From Mucilaginibacter sp. (GTDB taxonomy: Bacteria; Bacteroidota; Bacteroidia; Sphingobacteriales; Sphingobacteriaceae): 39,270 nt of DNA. Both the position numbers and the translations under genes were made by a program. The notes under the pieces are model-generated. The model had not been told where the DNA came from, did not search any database, and worked only from the letters and a program-made list of their open reading frames with translations. The stretch spans positions 1 to 39,270 of the forward strand of contig JANXTT010000022.1 in NCBI GenBank assembly GCA_025352225.1, given 5' to 3'. Position 1 is the stretch's first letter. Every line of letters starts with the position of its first letter. Below are positions 24,140 through 31,980 of the stretch, piece after piece.

Positions 24140-24361
24140 ATGTTGCAACGGATTCTTACCTTTTTTGAACGTCACTCATTTGGAGTATGCACCTATTTAG
24201 GTGAGCGGTTTAATATTTCAATCGCTAAAATTCGCCTGTTTTTTATCTACTCGTCTTTTTTGGCGGTAGGTTTCCCATTAATATTTTACTTTTTTGCAGG
24301 TATTGTATTAGATATACGGAACTATGTAAAGCGGATTCATACCCGGGTTACTGACCTTTAA
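24140..24361 (+). CDS. Small PspC-like membrane protein
   Basis: A 73-residue protein with a PspC-type pattern: an amphipathic FERHSFGVCTYLGERFNISI segment, IAKIRLFFIYSSF, and a hydrophobic helix (about residues 35-58, FLAVGFPLIFYFFAGIVLDI) ending in a basic tail. PspC domains occur in phage-shock envelope-stress proteins, but small single-domain homologues have no fixed role. It lies 12 bp after the DUF2851 gene and converges on the ankyrin gene with a shared TTAA. Confidence 0.8.
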   Translation: MLQRILTFFERHSFGVCTYLGERFNISIAKIRLFFIYSSFLAVGFPLIFYFFAGIVLDIRNYVKRIHTRVTDL

Positions 24362-25008
24362 GCACTTAAAATTTCGGCAATTTCAGTAAAGCCTTTTTCA
24401 AGTGCCAAATCGGCAGGTAGTTTGCCGCCTTCCATCCGTACGTTTACTTCTGCACCATTTTCCAATAACAAAATCAATATTTCCAGGTTGCCATTCTGAG
24501 CCGCCGTATGTAACGGTGTAACCCCTGCTTGTTGCTTTACATTTACATTTGCGCCGTTTTCTATCAGCATCCGGGTTATTTCCAGTTGGCTGGCAGCTAC
24601 AGCCGAATGTATAGGGGCAACATTAAAGCCGTTTTTAGAGGCCATATTAACATCAGCACCCTTCAAAACCAAAAAACGGGCTATCTCGGGCTGGCCAAAA
24701 TAGCAGGCAAGGCCCAACGGCGTAAAGCCATCATCCGACAGCTCATTTACCAGTTCAGGGTGCGCATAAACTAAATGTGCAACCACATCAAATTTGCCTA
24801 TGGCGGCTGCTTCAAATAAAGTGAGTTCGTTAAGGTATTTAAGTAACACAGCAATAGCTGCTGGTTTTTTATAATAACAAGCCAGCATAATTGCCGATAC
24901 GCGGTGGGTTGTTACGCTGGCTGCAAGTTCCGGGCTTTTTTCAAGCAGGGAATTAAGGCTCTCCAGATCGTTGTTTTGAATATAGTGCTCCAGTTTATTT
25001 AAACTCAT
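24358..25008 (-). CDS. Ankyrin-repeat protein
   Basis: A 216-residue protein made almost wholly of ankyrin repeats of about 33 residues. Clear units are DGFTPLGLACYFGQPEIARF (then LVLKGADVN), APIHSAVAASQLEITRMLIE (then NGANVN), AGVTPLHTAAQNGNLEILIL (then LLENGAEVN), and two or three degenerate N-terminal ones. There is no signal peptide, so it is cytoplasmic and presumably binds a protein partner. No partner is suggested by context; it is divergent from ftsK and probably transcribed alone. Confidence 0.9.
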   Translation of the reverse strand: MSLNKLEHYIQNNDLESLNSLLEKSPELAASVTTHRVSAIMLACYYKKPAAIAVLLKYLNELTLFEAAAIGKFDVVAHLVYAHPELVNELSDDGFTPLGLACYFGQPEIARFLVLKGADVNMASKNGFNVAPIHSAVAASQLEITRMLIENGANVNVKQQAGVTPLHTAAQNGNLEILILLLENGAEVNVRMEGGKLPADLALEKGFTEIAEILSA

Positions 25009-25049
25009 TACCTCAATATTACTAAAAATTAAAAATCATTACAAATAAG

Positions 25050-25076
25050 TTGTTTTATCTATTAACTTTATATTTG
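25050..25076 (+). promoter_or_regulatory. Candidate promoter of the ftsK unit
   Basis: TATATTTG at 25069-25076 matches TAnnTTTG exactly, and a TTG lies at 25050-25052. The 16-bp spacer is shorter than the usual 19-21. The ftsK ATG is 22 bp downstream of the -7 box. Confidence 0.45.
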
Positions 25077-25098
25077 CGCTTTAACGCTGTTGTATACG

Positions 25099-27675
25099 AT
25101 GCCTGTAAAAGGAAACCAATTCAGATCTAATAATTTTAAAGAAGAAAGTAATCCAAAAGCTTCCTCCAAAGCTGAGAAGCCTCAAAAGCAAAAGCCTGAG
25201 CCACTTCCTTCCTTTGATTTGAAGGATGGCCGTTACGTAAAGGTAATGGGCTTGTTTTTTCTGATCAGTTCGCTTTATTTCCTTATCGCGTTCACTTCCT
25301 ACTTGTTTACCTGGCAAGAAGATCAGAGCTATGTTTCAAAAGCAAATGGCGGCTGGCATAACTTATTCAAAACCACGCAGGAACTAATGGATAATGGGGT
25401 TAAAAACCCAATGGTTGATAATTGGCTGGGTAAATTTGGCGCGTTGTTGTCCAATCAATTTATGTACGAGTGGTTCGGGATAGCGTCCTATATATTTATA
25501 GTGGTGTTTTTTATTATAGGGTATCGTTTTCTTTTTAAGGTACGCTTATTCTCATTGAGCAAAACCCTGGCATATGCTTTTTTTGGTATCGTATTTTTCT
25601 CAATCACAATTGGTTTTGTTCATGAGCTTATTAGCGATTACCCGCATTTTTTAGAGGGCGAGTTTGGCTATTGGAGCAATAAATTACTTGATGCGCAGAT
25701 AGGGCAGGCTGGGGTTGCGGGTTTACTTGTTTTTGCCGCGTTAACATTCCTCATCATTGTTTATAATATTGATTTTAAGCTTCCCCAAAGGCGTAAAAAA
25801 GATAGCCAGGCTTTTGGCGATGGTGCTGTTGAGGGCGATGACTTAATTACCAACTCTATTTTTGACCCCGAAGCTGCCATTGACCCATTAGAGTGGCAGG
25901 GTAGAGGACCAAAATTGCAGCAAGGGATTGTTTTGAACCCTAACAGGCCATTTCAAGATGTGGAGATAGAAACAGAACCCGAAAAACCTAAAGGGCCAGT
26001 TTTTAATATTGAAAAACCGTTCCACGAACCCGTAGTATTAATGCCTGAGGCAAGCGAAGATACTGAGATCCCGTTAACTGTTGGCGATACAAGGCCAAAC
26101 CCTATATTGGGTATTGAAGAGGAAGATGCTGTTACGGCTGATTCGCTGGTGGAACAATTTGGAGCTTTTGACCCCCGGCTCGACCTTTCTTCGTACAAGT
26201 TCCCTACCCTTGATCTGCTCGAAAATTACGGCTCAAATAAAATATCGGTCAATACGGAAGAGTTAGAGGCCAACAAAAATAAAATCGTAGAAACACTGAA
26301 TCATTATAATATCGAGATTGATAAGATTAAAGCTACCATAGGCCCAACCGTAACCCTTTACGAAATTATACCCGCGCCAGGTGTTCGTATCTCCAAAATT
26401 AAAAACCTCGAAGATGACATTGCTTTGAGTTTAGCGGCTCTGGGTATCCGTATTATAGCACCTATGCCGGGGAAGGGTACTATTGGTATTGAAGTACCAA
26501 ACCAGCACCCCGAAATGGTTTCTATGCGGTCGGTAATAGCTTCCGAAAAATTCCAGTCTACTACGATGGATCTGCCCATCGCGCTCGGTAAAACCATATC
26601 AAACGAAATTTTTATTGCCGATTTGGCTAAAATGCCCCACTTGCTGGTAGCAGGGGCAACAGGTCAGGGTAAATCGGTGGGTATAAATGCCATACTGGTG
26701 TCCCTACTTTATAAAAAGCACCCTGCCGAGCTTAAATTTGTATTAGTAGACCCCAAAAAGGTAGAGTTAACACTTTTTAGAAAAATAGAACGGCACTTTT
26801 TAGCCAAGTTGCCTGATGAGGCCGATGCTATTATTACCGATACCAAGAAGGTAATTAACACGCTCAATTCGTTATGTATTGAAATGGATCAGCGGTATGA
26901 TTTGTTGAAAGACGCGCAGGTGCGAAACCTGAAAGAGTATAACGCCAAATTTGTAAACCGCAAGCTATTACCCACAGAGGGGCATCGGTATTTACCCTTC
27001 ATCGTATTAATTGTTGATGAGTTTGCCGATTTGATGATGACTGCCGGTAAGGAAGTAGAAGTGCCTATTGCCCGTTTGGCCCAATTGGCCCGCGCCATAG
27101 GTATACATCTGGTAATAGCTACCCAGAGGCCTTCGGTGAATATTATTACGGGTACCATTAAAGCTAACTTCCCGGCACGTATAGCGTTTAGGGTGCAGTC
27201 TAAAATTGATTCGCGAACCATATTAGATTCTGGTGGCGCCGATCAGCTTATTGGCCGGGGAGATATGTTATTGTCTACCGGGAATGACCTCATCCGCCTG
27301 CAATGCGCGCTTGTTGATACCCCCGAAGTGGATAAAATATCAGATTTTATTGGGGCGCAACGCGGATACGCTACTGCCCACTTACTGCCCGAATATGTAG
27401 GTGAAAGTGCGGAGGCAGGCAATAAAGAATTTGATGCCGATAACCGCGACCCTATGTTTGAAGATGCTGCAAGGTTAATTGTATTACATCAGCAAGGTTC
27501 AACATCATTAATTCAGCGTAAGCTTAAACTTGGCTATAACCGTGCAGGGCGTATTATTGACCAGTTAGAGGCCGCCGGGATAGTGGGCCCCTTTGAAGGG
27601 AGCAAAGCCCGCGAAGTATTAATTCCGGATGAGTATGCTTTGGAACAGTTCTTGAGTAATATGGATACAAAATAA
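25099..27675 (+). CDS. ftsK: DNA translocase FtsK
   Basis: Pumps chromosomal DNA at the division septum to finish segregation. The 858-residue protein has a short cytoplasmic start, then four membrane helices between about residues 50 and 215. An acidic linker of roughly 150 residues follows, far shorter than in E. coli. The motor has an alpha region (NHYNIEIDKIKATIGPTVTL), Walker A AGATGQGKSVGINAIL near residue 520 and Walker B IVLIVDEFADLMM near 638, then IATQRPSVNIITG. The C-terminal gamma winged helix (LIVLHQQGSTSLIQRKLKLG, YNRAGRIIDQLEAAGIVGP) reads DNA polarity signals. I start at ATG 25099, not the in-frame TTG at 25090. It heads a four-gene run with lolA. Confidence 0.97.
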   Translation: MPVKGNQFRSNNFKEESNPKASSKAEKPQKQKPEPLPSFDLKDGRYVKVMGLFFLISSLYFLIAFTSYLFTWQEDQSYVSKANGGWHNLFKTTQELMDNGVKNPMVDNWLGKFGALLSNQFMYEWFGIASYIFIVVFFIIGYRFLFKVRLFSLSKTLAYAFFGIVFFSITIGFVHELISDYPHFLEGEFGYWSNKLLDAQIGQAGVAGLLVFAALTFLIIVYNIDFKLPQRRKKDSQAFGDGAVEGDDLITNSIFDPEAAIDPLEWQGRGPKLQQGIVLNPNRPFQDVEIETEPEKPKGPVFNIEKPFHEPVVLMPEASEDTEIPLTVGDTRPNPILGIEEEDAVTADSLVEQFGAFDPRLDLSSYKFPTLDLLENYGSNKISVNTEELEANKNKIVETLNHYNIEIDKIKATIGPTVTLYEIIPAPGVRISKIKNLEDDIALSLAALGIRIIAPMPGKGTIGIEVPNQHPEMVSMRSVIASEKFQSTTMDLPIALGKTISNEIFIADLAKMPHLLVAGATGQGKSVGINAILVSLLYKKHPAELKFVLVDPKKVELTLFRKIERHFLAKLPDEADAIITDTKKVINTLNSLCIEMDQRYDLLKDAQVRNLKEYNAKFVNRKLLPTEGHRYLPFIVLIVDEFADLMMTAGKEVEVPIARLAQLARAIGIHLVIATQRPSVNIITGTIKANFPARIAFRVQSKIDSRTILDSGGADQLIGRGDMLLSTGNDLIRLQCALVDTPEVDKISDFIGAQRGYATAHLLPEYVGESAEAGNKEFDADNRDPMFEDAARLIVLHQQGSTSLIQRKLKLGYNRAGRIIDQLEAAGIVGPFEGSKAREVLIPDEYALEQFLSNMDTK

Positions 27676-27676
27676 C

Positions 27677-28357
27677 ATGAAACACCCTATACTATATTTA
27701 TTATTATTTGCCAGTACAATTGGTAGTGCCTTAGCCCAAAAAGACATGCAGGCTAAAACTATTTTAAGCGAAGTAAGCAGCAAGTATAAAGCTTATGATG
27801 TTGTTAAAACCAACTTCATTTATACGCTTGAGAGCCCGCAGGCCAATGTGAAGGAAACGCAAACCGGAACGCTAATAGCTAAATCAAAAACAAATAAGTT
27901 TAAAGTTACGCTTTATGGGCACGGTGGCGGTAAAGTACCTGTAATTGCGCAAGAGCTGATTAGTAATGGCAAACAACAATGGACCTATCTTAAAAAAGAT
28001 AACGAAGTACAGTTGAACGATGTTAACAGCAATGATGACGCTTTAAACCCGGCTCATATTTTCACCATTTATGAAAAAGGATTTAAATACTTTTATAGCG
28101 GCGAAAATAAATTAAACGGTATTACCTATCAGGTAATTGATATGACGCCAACAGACAGTAAAAAGCAATTTTTTAAGGTTCGTTTATTAATTGATAAACT
28201 AAAAAAGCAAATTTATAGTGCTTTAATTTTTGATAAAAATGGTAATAAGTATACCTATACCATGCAAACATTTGTTCCCAATGTAAAAGTATCCGATGAT
28301 GTATTTGCATTTGATGTGAAATCGCATCCCGGTGTTGAGGTGGTTGATTTAAGATAA
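27677..28357 (+). CDS. LolA-like outer-membrane lipoprotein carrier
   Basis: A 226-residue periplasmic protein. Residues 1-20 are a signal peptide ending GSALAQ. The LolA fold shows in ILSEVSSKYKAYDVVKTNFI, YTLESPQANVKETQTGTLIA, a KFKVTLYG strand, SNGKQQWTYLKKDNEVQLND and a C-terminal YTYTMQTFVPNVKVSDDVFAFD segment. LolA ferries lipoproteins from the LolCDE complex to the outer membrane; Bacteroidota have several LolA-like proteins, so the exact cargo is unproven. It begins one base after the ftsK stop, and the ftsK-lolA order is common in this phylum. Confidence 0.88.
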   Translation: MKHPILYLLLFASTIGSALAQKDMQAKTILSEVSSKYKAYDVVKTNFIYTLESPQANVKETQTGTLIAKSKTNKFKVTLYGHGGGKVPVIAQELISNGKQQWTYLKKDNEVQLNDVNSNDDALNPAHIFTIYEKGFKYFYSGENKLNGITYQVIDMTPTDSKKQFFKVRLLIDKLKKQIYSALIFDKNGNKYTYTMQTFVPNVKVSDDVFAFDVKSHPGVEVVDLR

Positions 28358-28377
28358 AAATCAGGTCGAACCGAAAA

Positions 28378-28650
28378 ATGTTAACGTTTACAAACCATAC
28401 GCTCGAAAAGCTAGAAACGCTGCTTAAAACTGCTGGTTATAAAGTGCGGTATGAAAAAGGCAATTTTAAAACTGGAGCTTGTCTTTTACAAAGCAGCAGG
28501 GTGGTGGTTATTAATAAATTTTCGAACCTGGAAAGTAAAATTTTAGCTATTATTGAACTACTTTCTGAATTGGAAATAGATTATAAGCTGATGGATGAAA
28601 AACAGACCATGTTATTGCACCAGATTAAACAAACAAAGCTTCAGTTGTGA
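28378..28650 (+). CDS. Conserved small protein of unknown function
   Basis: A 90-residue protein I do not recognise by name. It is predicted soluble and alpha/beta: an N-terminal helix (NHTLEKLETLLKTAGYKVRY), a strand pair around GACLLQSSRVVVINKF, and a long helix (NLESKILAIIELLSELEIDY) with a Lys/Gln-rich end. No cysteine pair or catalytic motif is visible. Its position, 20 bp after lolA and overlapping the MBL hydrolase start by 4 nt (GTGA), makes it a certain gene in the ftsK run. Confidence 0.8.
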   Translation: MLTFTNHTLEKLETLLKTAGYKVRYEKGNFKTGACLLQSSRVVVINKFSNLESKILAIIELLSELEIDYKLMDEKQTMLLHQIKQTKLQL

Positions 28651-29408
28651 GAGTAACATTTTTAGGTACCGGAACATCACAGGGCGTACCTGTTATTGCT
28701 TGCCATTGCGACGTTTGCGTTTCAACCAATTGGAAAGATAAGCGGTTGCGCTCTTCCATACTGGTTGAAGCTGATGGAAAGGTGATTGTTATAGACTCGG
28801 GCCCCGATTTTAGGTATCAGTTGTTACGCGCTGATGTTCAGCGGCTGGATGCTATTGTTTTTACCCATGAGCATAAAGATCATGTTGCCGGATTGGATGA
28901 TGTTCGTGCGTTTAATTACAAACAAAAGTCGGCTATAGATATTTACGCTACCGAAAGGGTACAAGCGGCGTTAAAGCGCGAATTTGCCTATATTTTTCAC
29001 GATGTACATTACCCTGGTATCCCACAAATTAATACTAATACTATTGATACAGAGCCCTTTAATGTAGAAGGCTTGACTTTTATCCCAATAGAAGTATTGC
29101 ATTATAAACTGCCGGTTTTAGGTTTTAGGATAGGCGATTTTACTTATATTACCGATGCTAAAACCGTTTCTGATATCGAAAAAGAAAAAATTAAAGGGTC
29201 TAAAATATTAGTAATTAACGCTTTACAGTATGATGCGCATATATCACATTTTACGTTTGAAGAAGCTATCGCTTTTGCGCAGGATATAGGTGCCAACCAA
29301 ACTTATTTCACACATATTAGTCACCGTTTAGGTAAGCATGACGAAGTAACTAAACTATTGCCGGAGAATATACACTTGGGTTGGGATGGTTTAGTGTTGG
29401 AAATGTAG
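28647..29408 (+). CDS. Metallo-beta-lactamase-fold hydrolase (PhnP-like)
   Basis: A 253-residue MBL-fold enzyme. The N-terminus FLGTGTSQGVPVIACHCDVC contains a Cys/His cluster typical of PhnP-like members, a structural metal site. The active-site motif is FTHEHKDHVAGLDDVRAFN (H74-x-H76-x-D78-H79). VIVIDSGPDFRYQLL precedes it, ITDAKTVSD gives the bridging Asp, and FTHISHRLG the last His. PhnP relatives are cyclic phosphodiesterases; the true substrate is unknown. The GTG start at 28647 fits the conserved MRVTFLGTGTSQG opening and overlaps the upstream gene. Confidence 0.9.
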   Translation: MRVTFLGTGTSQGVPVIACHCDVCVSTNWKDKRLRSSILVEADGKVIVIDSGPDFRYQLLRADVQRLDAIVFTHEHKDHVAGLDDVRAFNYKQKSAIDIYATERVQAALKREFAYIFHDVHYPGIPQINTNTIDTEPFNVEGLTFIPIEVLHYKLPVLGFRIGDFTYITDAKTVSDIEKEKIKGSKILVINALQYDAHISHFTFEEAIAFAQDIGANQTYFTHISHRLGKHDEVTKLLPENIHLGWDGLVLEM

Positions 29409-29482
29409 ACCAATTACTTCCATTTTGAGGCCTATACTTTCTTTTTTGGTGAAAGCGAGTTTAAATTGTATTAAATGCGGTT

Positions 29483-29569
29483 TGGTGCCCAGGAGCAGAT
29501 TCGAACTGCCACATCCTTACGAATGCCACCCCCTCAAGATGGTGCGTCTGCCAATTTCGCCACCTGGGC
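29483..29569 (-). tRNA. tRNA-Leu(GAG)
   Basis: Class II tRNA on the minus strand. The acceptor stem is GCCCAGG/CCTGGGC with discriminator A. The D-arm has GGCGAAATTGGCAGACGC, the anticodon stem CCATC/GGTGG encloses TTGAGGG (anticodon GAG), a long variable arm follows, and the T-loop is TTCGAAT. Unlike its neighbour, CCA directly follows the discriminator (29483-29485 on the plus strand is TGG). It is probably co-transcribed with the CAG gene upstream. Confidence 0.95.
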
Positions 29570-29650
29570 TTTTTTAGTGTGTTGGTTGCTGGTAAAGCTT
29601 TAAAAGACTAATAACCTGATCAATCCAACGATAAATAAATCAAAAACATG

Positions 29651-29734
29651 TGCCCGAAGAGAGACTCGAACTCTCAAGAGACAATTCTCAACGGCTTCTG
29701 AGACCGCAACGTTTACCAATTTCGCCATCCGGGC
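29651..29734 (-). tRNA. tRNA-Leu(CAG)
   Basis: Class II tRNA on the minus strand. The acceptor is GCCCGGA/TTCGGGC with discriminator A. The anticodon stem GCGGT/GCCGT holds the loop CTCAGAA (anticodon CAG). A long variable arm and TTCGAGT T-loop are present. The 3' flank reads CATG, so CCA is not encoded. It lies 64 nt downstream of a full promoter and 82 nt upstream of tRNA-Leu(GAG). Confidence 0.95.
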
Positions 29735-29797
29735 ATATAATAATAAGAACTATTTTCAGCTATGTTGGTATATTAGCAGATACACCATAGCGGGTCG

Positions 29798-29830
29798 CAA
29801 ATATAATAGTTTATTAGGCACTCAGTCAAA
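29798..29830 (-). promoter_or_regulatory. Promoter of the tRNA-Leu pair
   Basis: On the minus strand TTTG (29827-29830) is followed after 21 bp by TATATTTG (29798-29805), an excellent match to the Bacteroidota TTTG-N19-21-TAnnTTTG promoter. Transcription would start near 29793, about 60 nt before the mature tRNA-Leu(CAG). No comparable box lies between the two tRNAs. Confidence 0.7.
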
Positions 29831-29905
29831 TAAATATAAAATTGATAATACTTGTTATTAAAGCAATGAAAGGGTACTTTAGATTAACCAATTAATGATT
29901 TTGTT

Positions 29906-30337
29906 ATGATAAAAAAAATCGCTGTAATGTTGCTGTTTGTAATGGCATCGTTAAATGTTTTAGCACAAAAGGCAGATGCCATTGTAGGTAAATGGATTAA
30001 TCCAAGTGGCGAGGGGCAGGTTCAGATATATAAAAAAGGGAGTAAATATTTTGGCAAACTGGTTTGGATGAAAGAGCCTAACGATGAAAATGGAAAACCA
30101 AAAACAGATGTAAAAAACCCTAATGATGCGTTAAAGAGCAGGCCAAAAATGGGGCTTGAACTGTTAAAAGATTTTGTATTTGAAGATGATTCTTACGAGG
30201 ATGGAACTATTTATGATCCTAAAAGCGGAAAAACCTATAGTTGTAAAATGACAATGAATGGCAATAAATTAAAAATAAGGGGATATATCGGTATATCTTT
30301 ATTAGGCCGAACCGAAATTTGGACAAGGGTTAAATGA
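29906..30337 (+). CDS. DUF2147 exported protein
   Basis: A 143-residue protein with a signal peptide (residues 1-20, ending NVLAQ). A DUF2147 domain follows: ADAIVGKWINPSGEGQVQIY, KYFGKLVWMKEPNDENGKP, DVKNPNDALKSRPKMGLELL, GTIYDPKSGKTYSCKM, and a final GYIGISLLGRTEIWTRVK. The family is a periplasmic or surface beta-barrel (lipocalin-like) of unknown function. Its TGA overlaps the next ATG (ATGA), so it is translationally coupled to the BNR-repeat protein. Confidence 0.9.
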   Translation: MIKKIAVMLLFVMASLNVLAQKADAIVGKWINPSGEGQVQIYKKGSKYFGKLVWMKEPNDENGKPKTDVKNPNDALKSRPKMGLELLKDFVFEDDSYEDGTIYDPKSGKTYSCKMTMNGNKLKIRGYIGISLLGRTEIWTRVK

Positions 30338-31398
30338 GAAAACAATTATTATTTAGAATCAGCACCCTGGTGCTGATTTTTTTATGTACTAACAATTATA
30401 TTTCTGCACAAAAAGTTGTTGTATTACAACAAGGTAAGCCTACCAGTTTAAGAGGCCTATCTATAGTTAACGATAAAATTGCCTGGGTAAGCGGAGCCAG
30501 AGGATATGTTGCCTTTACAAAAGATGCTGGTAAAACCTGGAACTGGCAACAGATTAAAGGTTTTGAACAATCAGATTTTAGGGATATTGAAGCGTTTTCG
30601 GATAAGGAAGCCGTTATTATGAGTTCGGGTACGCCGGCGTTAATCTTAAAAACTACTGATGCAGGCGCATCGTGGCTAGTAAAATATCGCAATAGGGATA
30701 CTTCGGTTTTTTTGGACGCGATGGATTTTAAAGGGAAATATGGATGTGCAATTGGCGACCCGGTTAATAGCCACTTTGTTATTTTTGAAACTTTTAATAA
30801 AGGTAACACCTGGAAGCAAAAAGAAGACGCGAGATCGCCGCTTGCTAAAACTGGAGAGATTGGCTTTGCAGCCAGCGGAACCTGCCTGCATATTAACAGC
30901 AATGGTTTAATAAAAGATAGTGAATTAATGATTGTATCGGGCGGAAGTTTTTCTAGTTTAATGCATGCGCCCTTATCTGGCAAAAAATGGATGTCACAGT
31001 TATTACCTATATCGCAAGGCACAACAAGTGCTGGTGCATTTTCTATAGCAACCGATAATAAGCATTGGGTAATTGTTGGGGGCGACTACCAGCATGATAT
31101 GCGTAGTGATTCCACCATGTGTTATTCTAACGACAGGGGTAAAACCTGGAAGAGCTCAAAAAAATCGCCGGGTTTTCAATCATGTGTTGAATATTTGGGA
31201 AGTAATAGTTATTTGTCCACAGGAACCTCAGGAACCAATTTTAGTAAAGATGGGGGTCAAACCTGGGTAAAAATTGATGCCGCAAGCTTTAATGTTTGTG
31301 CAAAAGCTAAAAGCGGAAAATGGACGCTCTTAGCTGGCAATAATGGTAAAATAGCCGTATTGCAGCCGGTGGTAAACCATCATTTACATTTTTTCTGA
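30334..31398 (+). CDS. Exported YCF48/BNR-repeat beta-propeller protein
   Basis: A 354-residue protein with a signal peptide (about residues 1-25, ending ISAQ). Repeats of the BNR/sialidase Asp-box type follow: FTKDAGKTWNW, KTTDAGASWLV, ETFNKGNTWKQ, YSNDRGKTWKS and FSKDGGQTWVK. The spacing fits a six- or seven-bladed propeller of the photosystem-assembly YCF48-like class. No catalytic residues can be assigned. It is coupled to the DUF2147 gene upstream; the pair may act together at the cell surface. Confidence 0.85.
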   Translation: MRKQLLFRISTLVLIFLCTNNYISAQKVVVLQQGKPTSLRGLSIVNDKIAWVSGARGYVAFTKDAGKTWNWQQIKGFEQSDFRDIEAFSDKEAVIMSSGTPALILKTTDAGASWLVKYRNRDTSVFLDAMDFKGKYGCAIGDPVNSHFVIFETFNKGNTWKQKEDARSPLAKTGEIGFAASGTCLHINSNGLIKDSELMIVSGGSFSSLMHAPLSGKKWMSQLLPISQGTTSAGAFSIATDNKHWVIVGGDYQHDMRSDSTMCYSNDRGKTWKSSKKSPGFQSCVEYLGSNSYLSTGTSGTNFSKDGGQTWVKIDAASFNVCAKAKSGKWTLLAGNNGKIAVLQPVVNHHLHFF

Positions 31399-31574
31399 TA
31401 ATTTATCAGGTTAGCCATCGTTGGTATTTGTATTTGCCAGCCATCAAATACACCTGAGGTGTGCATTGAATATCAGGCTTTAATACTGCCAAATGCAAAT
31501 TGGAAGTTGTTTTGGGGGTTTATGGTAATATAAAGAGCTGGTTAAGCAGATTGAAGTTAGTAGCTATTATCAAG
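31399..31574. other. Non-coding stretch after the BNR-repeat gene
   Basis: There is no reading frame of note. A short palindrome, CTGATAA-T-TTATCAG (31395-31409), includes the BNR gene's stop codon and may act as a weak hairpin. With the small zinc-ribbon gene (31575-31754) and an AT-rich 226-bp stretch, this fills the gap to the BatA-domain gene. Confidence 0.4.
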
Positions 31575-31754
31575 TTATTTTTTGTTGACCCTATTCCATT
31601 CATCAATATTAATATAAGGGCCGGCCACTATATTATTACAGTTTTTATTAGGGCATTGTATTGAAAAATCACTTTTAACTTGTACAATTACCGGTCTACT
31701 ACCGCATTTGTTACAATTCTCACAGTGTATTTTAGGTTGAATAACGTACGGCAT
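31575..31754 (-). CDS. Small Lar-like zinc-ribbon protein
   Basis: A 59-residue reading frame with ATG at 31754 and TAA at 31575. It reads CENCNKCGSRPVIVQVKSDF, then SIQCPNKNCNNIVAGPYINI, then DEWNRVNKK. The two cysteine clusters (residues 11-17 and 34-39), the CGS-x-PV opening, the VAGPY middle and the EWN end match the arrangement of Lar/restriction-alleviation zinc ribbons (C..CGS..V, C..C...GP, AxxxWN). Strong protein-like composition in a 580-bp gap supports a real gene. Function is not established; phage Lar relieves type I restriction, but many such ribbons are uncharacterised. Confidence 0.7.
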   Translation of the reverse strand: MPYVIQPKIHCENCNKCGSRPVIVQVKSDFSIQCPNKNCNNIVAGPYINIDEWNRVNKK

Positions 31755-31940
31755 AAATAATTAGAAGGTCTTGGTTTGATCAATAGTGATTAATTAACGA
31801 TTTAAAAAAAGTATAAATGTGGTAATTAATTCTATAAAAATACGATTTTTTAAAAATTAATCAAAAAATAAATAAATTATCAAACTGGAAACAATTAAAT
31901 CATATTCATTTATACGGCTTTAAAATCATAAAGTTAGTTA

Positions 31941-31972
31941 TTGGATGAAATCGCACATAATCTGTATCTTTG
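31941..31972 (+). promoter_or_regulatory. Promoter of the BatA-domain gene unit
   Basis: TTG (31941-31943) and TATCTTTG (31965-31972) are 21 bp apart, fitting the Bacteroidota promoter. The ATG at 31981 is only 8 bp past the -7 box, so the transcript would have a leader of a few bases or none. Confidence 0.6.
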
Positions 31973-31980
31973 AATAGCCT

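Noticed and set aside
25090..25098. TTG start for ftsK
   Set aside because: The ATG three codons later leaves a more usual leader length after the -7 box.
30396..31022. A 208-codon minus-strand frame opposite the BNR-repeat gene
   Set aside because: Long, but it mirrors the sense frame, lacks a signal or domain, and the sense strand has a signal peptide and clear Asp-box repeats.
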